Below, in pieces: positions 1 through 9,600 of a stretch of 64,000 nt of DNA. The notes under the pieces were generated by a model. It was not told the DNA's origin. It was given only the letters and a program-made list of their open reading frames with translations, and ran no database searches. Position 1 is the stretch's first letter. Every line of letters begins with the position of its first letter. The position numbers and the translations under genes are program-made. The DNA comes from Maricaulis maris (GTDB taxonomy: Bacteria > Pseudomonadota > Alphaproteobacteria > Caulobacterales > Maricaulaceae), in NCBI RefSeq assembly GCF_036322705.1, contig NZ_AP027270.1, positions 620,001 through 684,000 of the forward strand, in the 5' to 3' direction.

Positions 1-768
1 ATAGTCGACCAGGCGGGCAAAGTCCTCGGCCTTGTCGCGGACGATCCAGTTCTGCTCGAGCGGTTCGCCGTCCTGATGGTGCGGGGCGACATAGAGGAAA
101 CCCATCGCATAGGGGCCGAGCAGCCATTTATAGGCCGCGGCGACCGCGAAGTCGGGCTGGATCGCCTGAAGGTCGAACGGCATCACGCCCAGCGACTGGG
201 TCAGGTCGAGCACCAGGGCCGCGCCCTGACGGCGGGCCGCGTCGCTGATCGCGGCCAGGTCGAGCGCGCCGCCATCGGCCCAGTGGACCTGCGGGCAGGC
301 GACGATCGAGGTGGCCGGCGAGATGGCCGCCAGCATCGCCTCGGTCCAGCTTTGGTCACCGGTTCGGTTGACGGTTCGGATGCGGGCGCCATGCGCGGCG
401 GCGAGATCGCGCCAGACATAGACATTGGAGGGGAATTGTTCGGCAAGGACGAGGATTTCGCTCTTTGCATCCGGCGCCAGATTGCGCGCGGCCGTGGACA
501 GGCCATAGGAGGCGGCGGGCACCAGGGCGACATCGTCGGCTGCCGCACCGAAAAGCCGCGCGGCTTGCGCACGCAGGGCTTCAGGGGCATCGAAAAAGTC
601 AGCCTGGACCTGAACATGCCAGGGCTGCCCCTTGCGGGCATAGCTGTCCTGGCCTGCCGCGACCGCGGCGCTCGGCATCGGACCCATATAGGCTGCGTTG
701 AGATAACAGGTGTCTCGCGGCAGGTCGAACTGGTCGCGCCGGGGCGAAAGGGTGGGCAAGGAAATCAT
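1..768 (-). CDS. Class V PLP-dependent aminotransferase, 3' end missing
   Basis: The gene reads leftwards from an ATG at 768-766 and is still open at base 1, so 256 codons are present and the C-terminus lies outside the window. The protein begins MISLPTLSPRRDQFDLPRDT, followed by YLNAAYMGPMP, the usual N-terminal substrate-site segment of class V aminotransferase-fold enzymes. The pyridoxal phosphate lysine is K214 in AAYKWLLGPY, and the cofactor-binding aspartate region is ALVLDLTQSLG. Related families include kynureninase, isopenicillin N epimerase-like and cysteine desulfurase-like enzymes; I cannot choose a substrate. An AAGAG Shine-Dalgarno precedes the ATG. It is divergent from serC, with about 90 bases between the two starts. 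Confidence 0.85.
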   Translation of the reverse strand, partial: MISLPTLSPRRDQFDLPRDTCYLNAAYMGPMPSAAVAAGQDSYARKGQPWHVQVQADFFDAPEALRAQAARLFGAAADDVALVPAASYGLSTAARNLAPDAKSEILVLAEQFPSNVYVWRDLAAAHGARIRTVNRTGDQSWTEAMLAAISPATSIVACPQVHWADGGALDLAAISDAARRQGAALVLDLTQSLGVMPFDLQAIQPDFAVAAAYKWLLGPYAMGFLYVAPHHQDGEPLEQNWIVRDKAEDFARLVDY

Positions 769-855
769 GGCGAAAGCTCTTGCCCCGCGCCGGGGAGGGC
801 GTCAACGTGCACTGCAACATGAGCGCCCGACCCCTTGCGATTCCCGGAGAGAGAC

Positions 856-2049
856 TTGGCCGATACGACAACGTCCGACGCGACCCGAACCGATAATTCC
901 AAGCCGGTCCTGCGTCCGGCCGATCCGCGGTTTTCCTGCGGTCCGGTCAAGAAATATCCCGGCTGGTCCTGGGACGCGATTGCCGATGCGCCGCTCTCGC
1001 GGACCCACCGGGCCGGGGCACCGGTCGCGCGCATCAAGGAATCCATCGAGCGCACCCACGCGCTCCTTGAGCTGCCCGCGGATTACAAGGTGGCCCTTCT
1101 GCCGGGCTCGGACACCGGCGCCATGGAAGCGGCAATGTGGTGCTTGCTCGGCCAGCGCGGCACCGATGTTTTTTCCTGGGACGTGTTCGGCAATCGCTGG
1201 ACCTATGACGCCCGAGACGAACTCAAGCTGAAGGATTTGCGGGTCTTCAAGACCGAGCCGGGCATCCTGCCGGACGTGGCGCAATATGATCCCGCGCGCG
1301 ATGCGATCTTCACCCTGAACGGCACCGCCGCCGGCGTCTGGGTGCCCGACCTCGACTGGATTGCGGACGACCGCGAAGGCCTGACCCTGTGCGACGCGAC
1401 CTCCGCCGCCTTCGCGGTCGGGATCGACTGGTCAAAGATCGATGTGCTGACCTTCTCCTGGCAGAAATGCATGGGCGGCGAAGCCCAGCATGGCATGCTG
1501 GTGATGAGCCCACGCGCCATCGAACGCCTCAACACCTGGCGCCCGGACTGGCCGATTCCGGGCTTGTTGCAGCTCCATGCCAACGGCAAGGCCAATATGG
1601 GGGTCTATGAAGGCGCGACCTTGAACACACCGTCCCTGATGGCGGTCGAGGATTATCTCGCCGCCCTGAAATGGGCGTCGCGGATTGGCGGTCTGCCGGA
1701 GCTGATCCGTCGTCGCGAGGAGAATTTCGCAGCGCTGGACGCCTGGGTGCAAGGGGCCGACTGGGTCGATTACCTGTGCGAGACCCCGGCCCATCGCTCG
1801 CCGGTTTCGGTCTGCCTCAAATACACCGACCGAGCCGTGATGGCGGCTGGTGCGGAGGCGCAATGGGAGCTCACGAAGAAAATCTCGTCCCTGCTCGAGC
1901 GCGAGAATGCGGCGCTGGACATCTCCATGCACCGCGCCTCGGTGCCCGGTATTCGTATCTGGTGCGGGCCGACGGTCGAGCGTGATGATTTGGCCGCACT
2001 CGGGCCGTGGCTTGACTGGGCCTATCGCGAAGCGCTGGACGCGGGCTGA
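856..2049 (+). CDS. serC: Phosphoserine aminotransferase (alphaproteobacterial type)
   Basis: SerC transfers an amino group from glutamate to 3-phosphohydroxypyruvate in serine synthesis and also serves pyridoxal phosphate synthesis. The sequence resembles the long SerC subfamily common in alphaproteobacteria: N-terminal RPADPRFSCGPVKK, the phosphate-site segment GSDTGAMEAAMW, and the PLP lysine in SFSWQKCMGG-like context (FSWQKCMGGEAQHG, K204 counted from the chosen start). No ATG is available at the 5' end. I chose the TTG at 856 because GGAGAG lies just upstream; a TTG at 835 in the same frame would add seven residues. About 397 residues, normal for the subfamily. No serA is adjacent in this window. 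Confidence 0.9.
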   Translation: MADTTTSDATRTDNSKPVLRPADPRFSCGPVKKYPGWSWDAIADAPLSRTHRAGAPVARIKESIERTHALLELPADYKVALLPGSDTGAMEAAMWCLLGQRGTDVFSWDVFGNRWTYDARDELKLKDLRVFKTEPGILPDVAQYDPARDAIFTLNGTAAGVWVPDLDWIADDREGLTLCDATSAAFAVGIDWSKIDVLTFSWQKCMGGEAQHGMLVMSPRAIERLNTWRPDWPIPGLLQLHANGKANMGVYEGATLNTPSLMAVEDYLAALKWASRIGGLPELIRRREENFAALDAWVQGADWVDYLCETPAHRSPVSVCLKYTDRAVMAAGAEAQWELTKKISSLLERENAALDISMHRASVPGIRIWCGPTVERDDLAALGPWLDWAYREALDAG

Positions 2050-2111
2050 GACACGCTTTATCCGTGCAGGCAATCGTCAAACAAACGGGTCGCTGGGCCC
2101 GGGGGACAATC

Positions 2112-2681
2112 ATGAAACATATTCTGACCACCGCCGCCGCCTTCGCCCTGATCACCGGTGCCGGTCTGGCTGAAGACCGTGGCCTGGAATTCCGCTTCGG
2201 TGTCACCGCGCATGACCTCGCCGACCATGTCGAGGACGGTCCGAATGTGACCCTCGACCTGCTGTTCGCCTCGCCGGATTTCCTCGACGTGATCTGGTCG
2301 CCGCGTCCGTACGTCTATGGCTCGTTCAACACCAACAGCCTGACCAATTTCGGTGCTGCCGGCGTGGCTTGGGATTTTGCCGTCGCCGAGAACCTGAACT
2401 TCGAGTTCCGCACCGGCCTGTCCTATAATGACGGCGTCGAGGATATCGACCCGAACTCGCCTCCCGGCGATCCGACCCGTATCCGCCTGGCAACGACACG
2501 CTCGCTGATGGGCAATGAAATCCTCTTCCACAACGCCATCGGTCTCGACTACGACCTCAATGAGCGCTGGTCGATCGGCGCCTATTACGAGCACATCTCG
2601 CACGGCCAGATCCTCGCCTCGGGCCGCAACCAGGCGCTCGACAATGCGGGCATTCGCCTCGGCTACCGCTTCGGGAACTAA
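2112..2681 (+). CDS. Acyloxyacyl hydrolase, PagL-type lipid A 3-O-deacylase
   Basis: A 189-residue exported protein with signal peptide MKHILTTAAAFALITGAGLA and then a beta-rich domain. The C-terminal segment GAYYEHISHGQIL matches the catalytic His-Ser motif of PagL-like outer-membrane deacylases, which remove the 3-O-linked acyl chain from lipid A. The protein ends in GIRLGYRFGN, an aromatic-containing last beta-strand as expected for an outer-membrane barrel. The ATG at 2112 is chosen because the signal peptide begins there; the upstream in-frame codons code for nothing recognisable. The next gene starts one base after its stop, so the two are probably cotranscribed. Confidence 0.8.
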   Translation: MKHILTTAAAFALITGAGLAEDRGLEFRFGVTAHDLADHVEDGPNVTLDLLFASPDFLDVIWSPRPYVYGSFNTNSLTNFGAAGVAWDFAVAENLNFEFRTGLSYNDGVEDIDPNSPPGDPTRIRLATTRSLMGNEILFHNAIGLDYDLNERWSIGAYYEHISHGQILASGRNQALDNAGIRLGYRFGN

Positions 2682-2682
2682 C

Positions 2683-3510
2683 ATGAAGCGCCCGCTTTTG
2701 CGGGCCCTGGCCGCCCTCGGCCTCGCCGTCGCGCTCGTCCTTGGTGGCGTCGTGGTGTGGCTGGACCAGCAATTCGAGGAGCCGGGTGTGCCCCGGGTCG
2801 CGTCGATTGCCGGTGAGCTGGGGGCATCCTCGGTCCTTGCCGTACTTGCCCATCCCGATGACGAGATCTCCGTGACCGGCCTGCTGTTGCGGGCCTCGTC
2901 CCGGGACGGCGCCACGGTCCGCTCGATTACCGCGACACGCGGGGAGAACGGGACGCCGCTGCCACAGGTGAGCCGGATCGAGGATCTGGGCACGGTGCGC
3001 GAGGCCGAACTGCTCAAGAACGGCTATGCGATCGGCCTGACCGCCCAGGACGTCTGGGACTATCGCGATGGCGGCCTCGCCGACGCGGACTTTGACGTCT
3101 ATGTCGAGCGCCTGATGGCGCGGATGCGCGAGTGGCAGCCCGAGCTCGTCGTGACCTTCTGGCCGGAGAGCGGGTTTTCCTATCACCCTGACCATCGCAC
3201 CGCCGGCCGGGCCGCCACAGAAGCGGTTCGCCGCCTGCGGGCCGAAAACCCCGACACAGCGCCGCGCGCGATCGCCTATATCCTCGCCCCGCGCCGGATG
3301 ATGCAGCGGTTCGGCGGCGAGACCGGCCAGCTCATCGTCGACAACCAGCCCGCGCCGACCCATGTCATGCCGGCCGAGGGCGGCGCCAAGATCCGCGCCT
3401 GGCGCATTCACGCCTCCCAGTCCGACTATGTCCGCCACGCCTACGGCTTCCCCGCCTGGTTCGTGCACAGCCTGTACGACAAGGAGCACTACCACGTGGT
3501 GGAGTTCTAG
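2683..3510 (+). CDS. PIG-L/LmbE family deacetylase with N-terminal membrane anchor
   Basis: A 275-residue protein with an uncleaved signal or anchor (hydrophobic residues about 9-27) followed by a GlcNAc-PI de-N-acetylase fold. The zinc site is visible: AHPDDE near residue 58 (His and Asp ligands) and HPDH later in the chain, the second metal-binding motif of the family. Members deacetylate N-acetylglucosamine conjugates; the natural substrate here is unknown. The start overlaps the previous gene's stop region (stop 2679-2681, ATG 2683), which suggests translational coupling with the lipid A deacylase gene and a joint role in envelope glycolipid modification (inference). Confidence 0.85.
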   Translation: MKRPLLRALAALGLAVALVLGGVVVWLDQQFEEPGVPRVASIAGELGASSVLAVLAHPDDEISVTGLLLRASSRDGATVRSITATRGENGTPLPQVSRIEDLGTVREAELLKNGYAIGLTAQDVWDYRDGGLADADFDVYVERLMARMREWQPELVVTFWPESGFSYHPDHRTAGRAATEAVRRLRAENPDTAPRAIAYILAPRRMMQRFGGETGQLIVDNQPAPTHVMPAEGGAKIRAWRIHASQSDYVRHAYGFPAWFVHSLYDKEHYHVVEF

Positions 3511-3519
3511 CGCGGCAGC

Positions 3520-4101
3520 CTACTCGCCCCGCGCGGCGGCAGCTTCGGCGGCGCGCGGGTCGTCTGCCTTCGGTACATAGATGCCGACGAAAATCGTCGA
3601 CCAATTACCGTCCGCGTCGGCCTGGTCGAATTGCTGGGTGACGGTGCCGTCGGCATTCGGCGTCCAGGTGCCCCGCAGCGGGGCGCGGCTATTGGTCTGG
3701 ACGGTATAGGCCTCGCCGGTCAGGACCATGGCGCCGGTGTCATCGAGGCCGCCGGTATAGTCGATATACCAGCCATTGCTCATCCACACCTGGCGCCATT
3801 CGCCGACCAGCGGGTCATGGACATTGAAGCTGTCGCCGGCATTGCCGGAGGCCCCGACCCAGTGCTCGGTGATCAGGCAGCCGCCATTGATGCGCGCGAT
3901 GACATTATGACCGAGATAGGGGCCGGGCGTTTCGTCGGTGTCCGGGGCGTAGACATTCCAGTCGCCGACCCAGAAGTCGAAGGCGTCCCAAGGCGCGCCG
4001 ACGCAAGCGTCCGGTGGCGGCGCCTGGGCTTGGGCGAGTGTCGGGCCGAGGCCAAGCAGGCTCAGTGCGGCTGCGGCGAGAACGGATTTTGCAGAAATCA
4101 T
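3520..4101 (-). CDS. Exported DUF1579-like protein
   Basis: A 193-residue protein with signal peptide MISAKSVLAAAALSLLGLGP followed by AQAQA. The mature part contains FDFWVGDWNVY, the opening signature of DUF1579-like beta-barrel proteins, then GGCLITEHWVG, several Trp-rich strands and FDQADADGNW. These resemble small calycin-type barrels but the ligand is not known. It converges on the PIG-L gene with nine bases between stops and is divergent from purA, with about 165 bases of shared upstream DNA. Codon use fits the neighbours. Confidence 0.7.
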   Translation of the reverse strand: MISAKSVLAAAALSLLGLGPTLAQAQAPPPDACVGAPWDAFDFWVGDWNVYAPDTDETPGPYLGHNVIARINGGCLITEHWVGASGNAGDSFNVHDPLVGEWRQVWMSNGWYIDYTGGLDDTGAMVLTGEAYTVQTNSRAPLRGTWTPNADGTVTQQFDQADADGNWSTIFVGIYVPKADDPRAAEAAAARGE

Positions 4102-4267
4102 GCTCTGTCCCCTTTGATCGTGCTCCCCAGCACATTTCTGCGCACAAGATTACTCAATCCACGGCATTCCTGCAAACAGGTCTGGCCCAAATAACGGCTT
4201 CGTGACAAATAATCGGCCCGCAAACAGGGCTTGCGCGCGTGCCAAGCCTGCAGGCGAGGAGGCTTTC

Positions 4268-5557
4268 ATGGCCAATGTAACCGTGGTGGGTGCCCAGTGG
4301 GGCGATGAGGGCAAGGGCAAGCTGGTCGACTGGCTGTCGCACCGCGCCGATGTGGTGGCCCGTTTCCAGGGCGGTCACAATGCCGGCCATACCCTCGTTG
4401 TCGGGGAAAATGTCTACAAGCTCTCGCTGCTGCCGTCCGGCGTCGTCCGCGGCAAGCTGTCGGTCATCGGCAATGGGGTGGTGGTTGATCCCTGGGCCTT
4501 CGTGGCCGAGGTCGAGCGCATCGCCGAGCAGGGTGTCGTCATTACTCCCGAGGTGGTCAAGATCTCCGAGACCGCGACCCTGATCCTGCCGATCCACCGC
4601 GAGCTCGATGCCCTGCGCGAGAACCGGGATGATGGCGAGCCGATTGGCACCACCCGTCGCGGCATCGGCCCGGCCTATGAAGACAAGGTCGGACGCCGTG
4701 CGGTTCGGGTCATCGACCTGGCCGATCCGGCCGCCCTCAAGGCGCGCGTCAAGGATATCCTCCACCACCATAATGCGCTGCGCCGTGGCCTCGGCCATGA
4801 GGAGTACAGCGTTGATCAGCTGGTCGCCGAGCTGACGGAGATCGCGCCGAAGATCCTGCCCTATGCGGCCCCGGTCTGGCGCGTACTCAAGGACGCCATC
4901 AAGTCCGACCAGAAAATCCTGTTCGAAGGCGCCCAGGGTGCGCTGCTCGATGTCGATCACGGCACCTATCCCTTCGTCACCTCGTCGAACACCGTGTCCG
5001 GCCAGGCCTCGGCCGGAACTGGCGTCGGTCCGCGCGATATCGGTTATGTCCTCGGCATTGCCAAGGCCTACATGACGCGCGTCGGTGAGGGACCGTTCCC
5101 GACCGAGCTGTTCGACGCCGACGGGCAGTCGCTCGGTGAGCGCGGCCGCGAGTTTGGTGTGGTGACCGGGCGCAAGCGTCGCTGCGGCTGGTTCGACGCG
5201 GTCATCACCCGCCAGACCCTGCAGGTCGGTGGCGTGCATGGCGTCGCCCTGACCAAGCTCGACGTGCTCGACGGTTTCAAGACGATCAAGGTCTGCGTCG
5301 CCTACGAGCTCGATGGCGAGCGCTATGACTACCTGCCCGCCGGCAAGGAAGCCCAGGCCAAGGTGACCCCGGTCTATGAGGAGCTGCAAGGCTGGGAAGG
5401 CTCCACCGCCGGCGCCCGCTCCTGGGCCGATCTGCCGGCCGAAGCGGTCAAATATGTCCGTCGTCTGGAAGAGCTGATCGAATGCCCGATCGCCCTGGTC
5501 TCGACCTCGCCGGAGCGCGAGGACGTGATCCTGATGCAGGACCCCTTCCGGAGCTGA
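4268..5557 (+). CDS. purA: Adenylosuccinate synthetase
   Basis: Catalyses GTP-dependent condensation of IMP and aspartate to adenylosuccinate, the first committed step of AMP synthesis. The 429-residue length is typical. Diagnostic motifs are [16 protein letters not shown] at residues 8-23 (P-loop and catalytic Asp), [37 protein letters not shown] and [12 protein letters not shown]. The ATG at 4268 gives [15 protein letters not shown], the standard N-terminus; GAGG lies eight bases upstream. The gene is monocistronic or followed by the permease gene after 80 bases containing a GC-rich hairpin (about 5569-5601, no T-run). Confidence 0.97.
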   Translation: MANVTVVGAQWGDEGKGKLVDWLSHRADVVARFQGGHNAGHTLVVGENVYKLSLLPSGVVRGKLSVIGNGVVVDPWAFVAEVERIAEQGVVITPEVVKISETATLILPIHRELDALRENRDDGEPIGTTRRGIGPAYEDKVGRRAVRVIDLADPAALKARVKDILHHHNALRRGLGHEEYSVDQLVAELTEIAPKILPYAAPVWRVLKDAIKSDQKILFEGAQGALLDVDHGTYPFVTSSNTVSGQASAGTGVGPRDIGYVLGIAKAYMTRVGEGPFPTELFDADGQSLGERGREFGVVTGRKRRCGWFDAVITRQTLQVGGVHGVALTKLDVLDGFKTIKVCVAYELDGERYDYLPAGKEAQAKVTPVYEELQGWEGSTAGARSWADLPAEAVKYVRRLEELIECPIALVSTSPEREDVILMQDPFRS

Positions 5558-5637
5558 ACCGCCACAATCCCGATCCGGGCTTGCCCTTGGCCCCGGGTCG
5601 GGAAATCCTGCACCGTCGATGAGGCGAGGATCCGGGC

Positions 5638-6834
5638 GTGCTGACCAATCTGATTGTCCTGGCCGTGATCATCCTGGCCGGACTGGTTCTGGCCTCGCAC
5701 AAGGTCTCCACCAGCCGGAGCTGGCGTGCCACCATCACCCCGCTGGCCTCGATCATCGGCAGTGGTTTCCTCGTCCTCGGGCCAATCCTGCAATCGGCCT
5801 ATGGCAGCTGGTCGCCGCTGGTGATGGCGGTCCTGTGCCTGGTCGCCTACCTGTTCGGTCACTCGGTCCGAACCAATATCGCCATCCTCGATGGCAAGGG
5901 GATGCGCGGGCCGATCCTGCGCGGGCTGGAAACCGCCGGCGGCTGGGCGCTGGCTTTCGCCTACATCATCTCGGTCACCTATTATCTCAACCTGTTCGGC
6001 GCCTTCGGGGTCAGCCTGACGCCCGCCGATGATCCGCAATCGGCCCGGCTGCTGACCAGCGCTGTCCTCGTCCTGATCCTCGCCGTTGGCTGGACCCGGG
6101 GTTTCGGCGCGCTGGAACATCTCGAGCAGGTCTTCGTCAGCGTCAAGCTGGCCATCATCTTCGGCCTGATCGCCGGGCTGGTCCTGTTCAATGGCGACCG
6201 CGCCGCCGGCGGTGCCCTGTCGATCACCGTACCCGGCCAGACCGGCTGGTCGGCCCTCACCCTCGCCTTTGGACTGGTTATCACCATCCAGGGCTTCGAG
6301 ACCTCGCGCTATCTCGGCGATCGCTATGACGCCGCGATGCGCATCCGTACCATGCGCTGGGCCCAATGGATCGCAACCGGAATCTACGTTGTTTATGTCG
6401 GTCTGCTCGCCTTCGCCTTCACGCCGGACGAGCTGCCTTTCGGCGAGACCGCGATTGTTGACCTGATGGGACTGGTGGCGCCGATCCTGCCGCTGCTGCT
6501 GGTCGCGGCGGCCCTGAGCGCCCAGTTCTCCGCGGCCATTGCCGATACCGGCGGGGCTGGAGGCCTGTTCGTCGAATTGAGCGGCAAGCGGATATCGGCC
6601 CGTCAAGCCTATGCTGCGCTGGTCGGGGTCGGTCTGGTGCTGACCTGGACGGCCGACCTGTTCGAGATCATTGCCTATGCCTCGCGGGCCTTTGCCGCCT
6701 ACTACGCGATCCAGGCCGCGATCGCCGCGACCGGTCGCTGGCAGGCCGGCAAGCGGGCGAGCGCCGGCCTGCATGCCGGGCTCGCCGTGCTGGGTGTCGC
6801 GATGGCGCTGTTTGGAACCGCCGCCGAGGGCTGA
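5638..6834 (+). CDS. Multi-pass membrane permease, APC-like, unassigned
   Basis: A 398-residue hydrophobic protein with roughly ten to eleven predicted transmembrane segments. The first helix is LIVLAVIILAGLVLAS and the second includes IIGSGFLVLGPIL; the small-residue stretch IGSGF and the periodic glycine pattern recall amino acid-polyamine-organocation permeases, but I cannot name a substrate. Start is GTG at 5638 with GAGGCGAGGA about ten bases upstream; no ATG fits. It converges on the acyltransferase gene, with only three bases between stops. Neighbours give no substrate clue. Confidence 0.65.
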   Translation: MLTNLIVLAVIILAGLVLASHKVSTSRSWRATITPLASIIGSGFLVLGPILQSAYGSWSPLVMAVLCLVAYLFGHSVRTNIAILDGKGMRGPILRGLETAGGWALAFAYIISVTYYLNLFGAFGVSLTPADDPQSARLLTSAVLVLILAVGWTRGFGALEHLEQVFVSVKLAIIFGLIAGLVLFNGDRAAGGALSITVPGQTGWSALTLAFGLVITIQGFETSRYLGDRYDAAMRIRTMRWAQWIATGIYVVYVGLLAFAFTPDELPFGETAIVDLMGLVAPILPLLLVAAALSAQFSAAIADTGGAGGLFVELSGKRISARQAYAALVGVGLVLTWTADLFEIIAYASRAFAAYYAIQAAIAATGRWQAGKRASAGLHAGLAVLGVAMALFGTAAEG

Positions 6835-6837
6835 TCG

Positions 6838-7941
6838 CTAGCCGGCCGCGCCGACTGCCGGGGACGGCGCTGTCTGACGACGGCCAAGCCGTGACTTGAA
6901 GGCGAGGGCCGGTTTCTCGACCAGAACCCGCAAGGCCCATCCGGCTCCGATGGCGAGCGGCAGCATGATCACGGCCAGGGCCGTCGTGCTCAGGGTCGGC
7001 AGCAGCGCGAACACCATCATGCCGATCGGCCAGTGCAGGATATAAATGCCGTAAGAAACGTCCTCGACGTCGCGGACGGCCGCCCCGATCCGGCCGGGAA
7101 TGCGGGCATAACCGAGCCAGAGGTAAGCCGAGGCGAGGGTGATATCGACCATCATCCAGCCCAGCGGCGTCCCGTGCGTAGCCAGCGCCGCCAAGGCCGT
7201 CAGGCCGACCAGGGCCGGGCTCAGGCGGACATATTGGCGGCCGGCGTGGAAGGCTGCGCCGACCATGAAGGCCGGAGCGAAACGGGCCAGGGTGCCGATC
7301 GTTTCCTCGCCAAGGCCGACATAGCCGAAGGTTTCCACCAGCATGCCGAAGGCGAGGGTGAGGGCGGTCCACAGCAGGACCTGGGCATTGCGGCGATAGA
7401 GGCCGACCAGCATCAGCACACCGACGCCGACATAGGCCATCAACTCATAGCGGATCGTCCAGAGCGGGCCATTCATGTTCTCGCCCATCGGCGAGCCTTC
7501 GAACACGCCCGGCAGTCCGGCCATCGGGTCGACCTGGCTGATCAGGTCGAGCGGGAAGAGCCAGGTCTGTAGCTGCGACCAGTACTGGCCGGCCGGCAGG
7601 CTCGTGAACAAGGGACCAACCACCAGCCAGAGCAGCAGAACCGTGACGATCAGGCCCGGGAAGATGCGGAAGATCCGGGCGCTGGCATAGCGGCCAATGG
7701 CCCGCGATTTCATGGCGCTGGCCGTGATCATGTAGCCGGAGAGGATGAAAAAGCCGTCGAGTGCACACTGGACGATGAAGTCGACCGTGGTCGCCCAGAC
7801 GCCGACATAGGGCAGGCCCAGCGGGATCATCAGGGCATGGCCATAGAGAACCACCAGCGCAAACAGGATGCGCATGGCCGTGAAATTATTGGCCTTCTCC
7901 TCGAGATGACCGTGACCGTCGCGAAACAGGAAATGTCCCAT
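6838..7941 (-). CDS. Acyltransferase 3 family membrane O-acyltransferase
   Basis: A 367-residue integral membrane protein with about ten helices. It begins MGHFLFRDGHGHLEEKANNF, then AMRILFALVVLYGHAL, which carries the conserved His of the acyltransferase-3 (OafA/NodX-like) family, and DGFFILSGYMIT, a second family signature. ILHWPIGMMVF near residue 300 is the third. Such enzymes O-acetylate or otherwise acylate cell-surface polysaccharides or lipids. The start at 7941 has AAAGGA eight bases upstream; 22 further codons upstream lack a ribosome-binding site. The upstream DNA (about 8008-8040) is markedly AT-rich, a likely promoter region. Confidence 0.88.
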   Translation of the reverse strand: MGHFLFRDGHGHLEEKANNFTAMRILFALVVLYGHALMIPLGLPYVGVWATTVDFIVQCALDGFFILSGYMITASAMKSRAIGRYASARIFRIFPGLIVTVLLLWLVVGPLFTSLPAGQYWSQLQTWLFPLDLISQVDPMAGLPGVFEGSPMGENMNGPLWTIRYELMAYVGVGVLMLVGLYRRNAQVLLWTALTLAFGMLVETFGYVGLGEETIGTLARFAPAFMVGAAFHAGRQYVRLSPALVGLTALAALATHGTPLGWMMVDITLASAYLWLGYARIPGRIGAAVRDVEDVSYGIYILHWPIGMMVFALLPTLSTTALAVIMLPLAIGAGWALRVLVEKPALAFKSRLGRRQTAPSPAVGAAG

Positions 7942-8111
7942 GGTCTCGTCCTTTGATGTGCCTGCACGCGATGCAAGTTCCGGTCCGCCGGGCGTGAGCC
8001 GGCGCATTAGGGTTAATATATTGAAATTACTGAAATATTGGCCTTCCCAATTGGGCGGGCGTTAAAAGGCGGCTGCGACAGTCCTGCCAGATGTCAATCT
8101 GGGAGGGAAAG

Positions 8112-8636
8112 ATGGCCCGAAATCGGACAAATCTGGCGTGGATGGTGGCGCTTGGCTGGGGTCTTGGTGCGGCGCTGATCGGCTGGAGCGAGGCCGAGGC
8201 GCAATCGGCGGACTGCCAGCGCTACGACCAGCACCGCGACAGCTATCTGCAGGGTGTGAGCGCCGGCATGGAGCAACAGCTGCGCGCGATGGCGGCGCAA
8301 CGCCGGGTCCCGGTCCAGACCGCGGCCTTCTACTGGGGCGGCACCCTGCTGGAAGCCGGTGACACCCGTGCCCTGGCACAGTTGACGCTCGCGACCGCTC
8401 GCTGGCCCGGACAGGCCGAGCGCGCCGAACGGGCCATGACCCGGATTTCCGACGAGCACCACGGTGATCTCGCCGCCCTGCTGGCCGGGCTGATGCTGTC
8501 CGATGGCCGGGCCGTCGATGATCCCTACCGGGCGCGGGCCTACCTGACCGACGCCAGCCGCCGCGGCAATCAGGACGCCACCGCCTTTCTCGGCCTGTTC
8601 GACGCTTGCCACGCGCGCCGGGTCGCGCTGAACTGA
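8112..8636 (+). CDS. Exported hypothetical protein
   Basis: I do not recognise a family. The ATG at 8112 follows GGGAGGGAAAG directly upstream; an earlier ATG at 8091 overlaps that site. The 174-residue product has an N-terminal hydrophobic stretch (WMVALGWGLGAALIGW) ending in AEAQS, probably cleaved. The mature part is mostly helical with AEAGDTRALAQLTLA-like and AYLTDASRRGNQDATAFLG segments, which vaguely recall Sel1/TPR helical repeats. Two cysteines (DCQRY and ACHARR) at opposite ends could form a disulfide. It is divergent from the acyltransferase gene. Confidence 0.6.
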   Translation: MARNRTNLAWMVALGWGLGAALIGWSEAEAQSADCQRYDQHRDSYLQGVSAGMEQQLRAMAAQRRVPVQTAAFYWGGTLLEAGDTRALAQLTLATARWPGQAERAERAMTRISDEHHGDLAALLAGLMLSDGRAVDDPYRARAYLTDASRRGNQDATAFLGLFDACHARRVALN

Positions 8637-8696
8637 TGTTTCATCCGCCGATCAGCATCCATTCACCCGTGGCTGTGCATCACGGTGAGGATGCAG

Positions 8697-9482
8697 ATGA
8701 CCGGGGGTGGCATGGGACGGCAGAGAAGACTGGCAAGCGGGGCGGGCCTTGATGTCCGTTTAAGCTGGTATGCGCCGGGCGCGCACATGGACAGTCATGT
8801 CCATGACCGCCACCAGGTTTCCTGGTTGCTGGCCGGCGAGTTGCGCGAGCGCAGCGCCGGGCGCGAGTTCGAGCTTGTCGATCTGAGCCGCGGCATCAAG
8901 CCGGCGGGCTGTCCGCATGCCAACGTCTATGGCCGCAGCGGAAGCCTCGTTCTCGCCCTCAATATTGATCCTGAGTCCGACCTCTGTGATGCCATCCCCG
9001 GTCTGGACGACTGGCGCTGGTCAGCCAGCGACGGCGAGCGGAAAGCCGTGCATGATGTACTCGCTGCCGCGACAATGCTGGCTGATGGAAACCCGGTGAC
9101 CGATCTTGCCCTCGCCGACCTCGTGGCCGGCACCCACCCTGCACCGGGGCAGACCGGTGATGCGCCGGACCCCTGGCTCTCCCGGGTCCGCGACTGGCTG
9201 CATGACGATACTGACGCTCACGACCTCAGCGGGCTTGCCGCGGCGGCAGGCGTTCACCGGGTCCATCTGTCGCGCAGCTTTACCCGCCACTACGGCCTGC
9301 CGCCGAGCCTCTACCGCCTGCGCTGCAAGGTCAGCCGTGCGCTTGCCGACCTGGTTGGCGGAGCCAGCCTTGCCGCCGCGGCGCAGACCGGCGGCTTTGC
9401 CGATCAGGCACATTTCACCCGCGCGACCCGGCGCCAGACCGGCCTGACACCCAGCCATTTGCGGACCCTGCTCGCCGCCTGA
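8697..9482 (+). CDS. AraC-family transcriptional regulator
   Basis: About 261 residues. The N-terminal half contains AHMDSHVHDRHQVSWLLAGEL, a cupin-like effector domain; the C-terminal third is an AraC/XylS double helix-turn-helix: LSGLAAAAGVHRVHLSRSF, then the second helix GGFADQAHFTRATRRQTGLTPS. The starts possible are GTG 8685 and ATGs 8691, 8697 and 8712; GGTGAGG at 8684-8690 is correctly spaced only for ATG 8697. The gene ends 118 bases before the serine hydrolase gene, which it may control (inference from position only). Confidence 0.85.
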   Translation: MTGGGMGRQRRLASGAGLDVRLSWYAPGAHMDSHVHDRHQVSWLLAGELRERSAGREFELVDLSRGIKPAGCPHANVYGRSGSLVLALNIDPESDLCDAIPGLDDWRWSASDGERKAVHDVLAAATMLADGNPVTDLALADLVAGTHPAPGQTGDAPDPWLSRVRDWLHDDTDAHDLSGLAAAAGVHRVHLSRSFTRHYGLPPSLYRLRCKVSRALADLVGGASLAAAAQTGGFADQAHFTRATRRQTGLTPSHLRTLLAA

Positions 9483-9600
9483 CCGGCTTGCTGCCCGGAA
9501 CCAATGCGATGTTACATCCGTTCAAGACCTGACGGCCCGGCAGCACTAGCCTTGTGACAAATCAAGCCGGACCCACGGCACCCCGACCCGGAGACCCCGA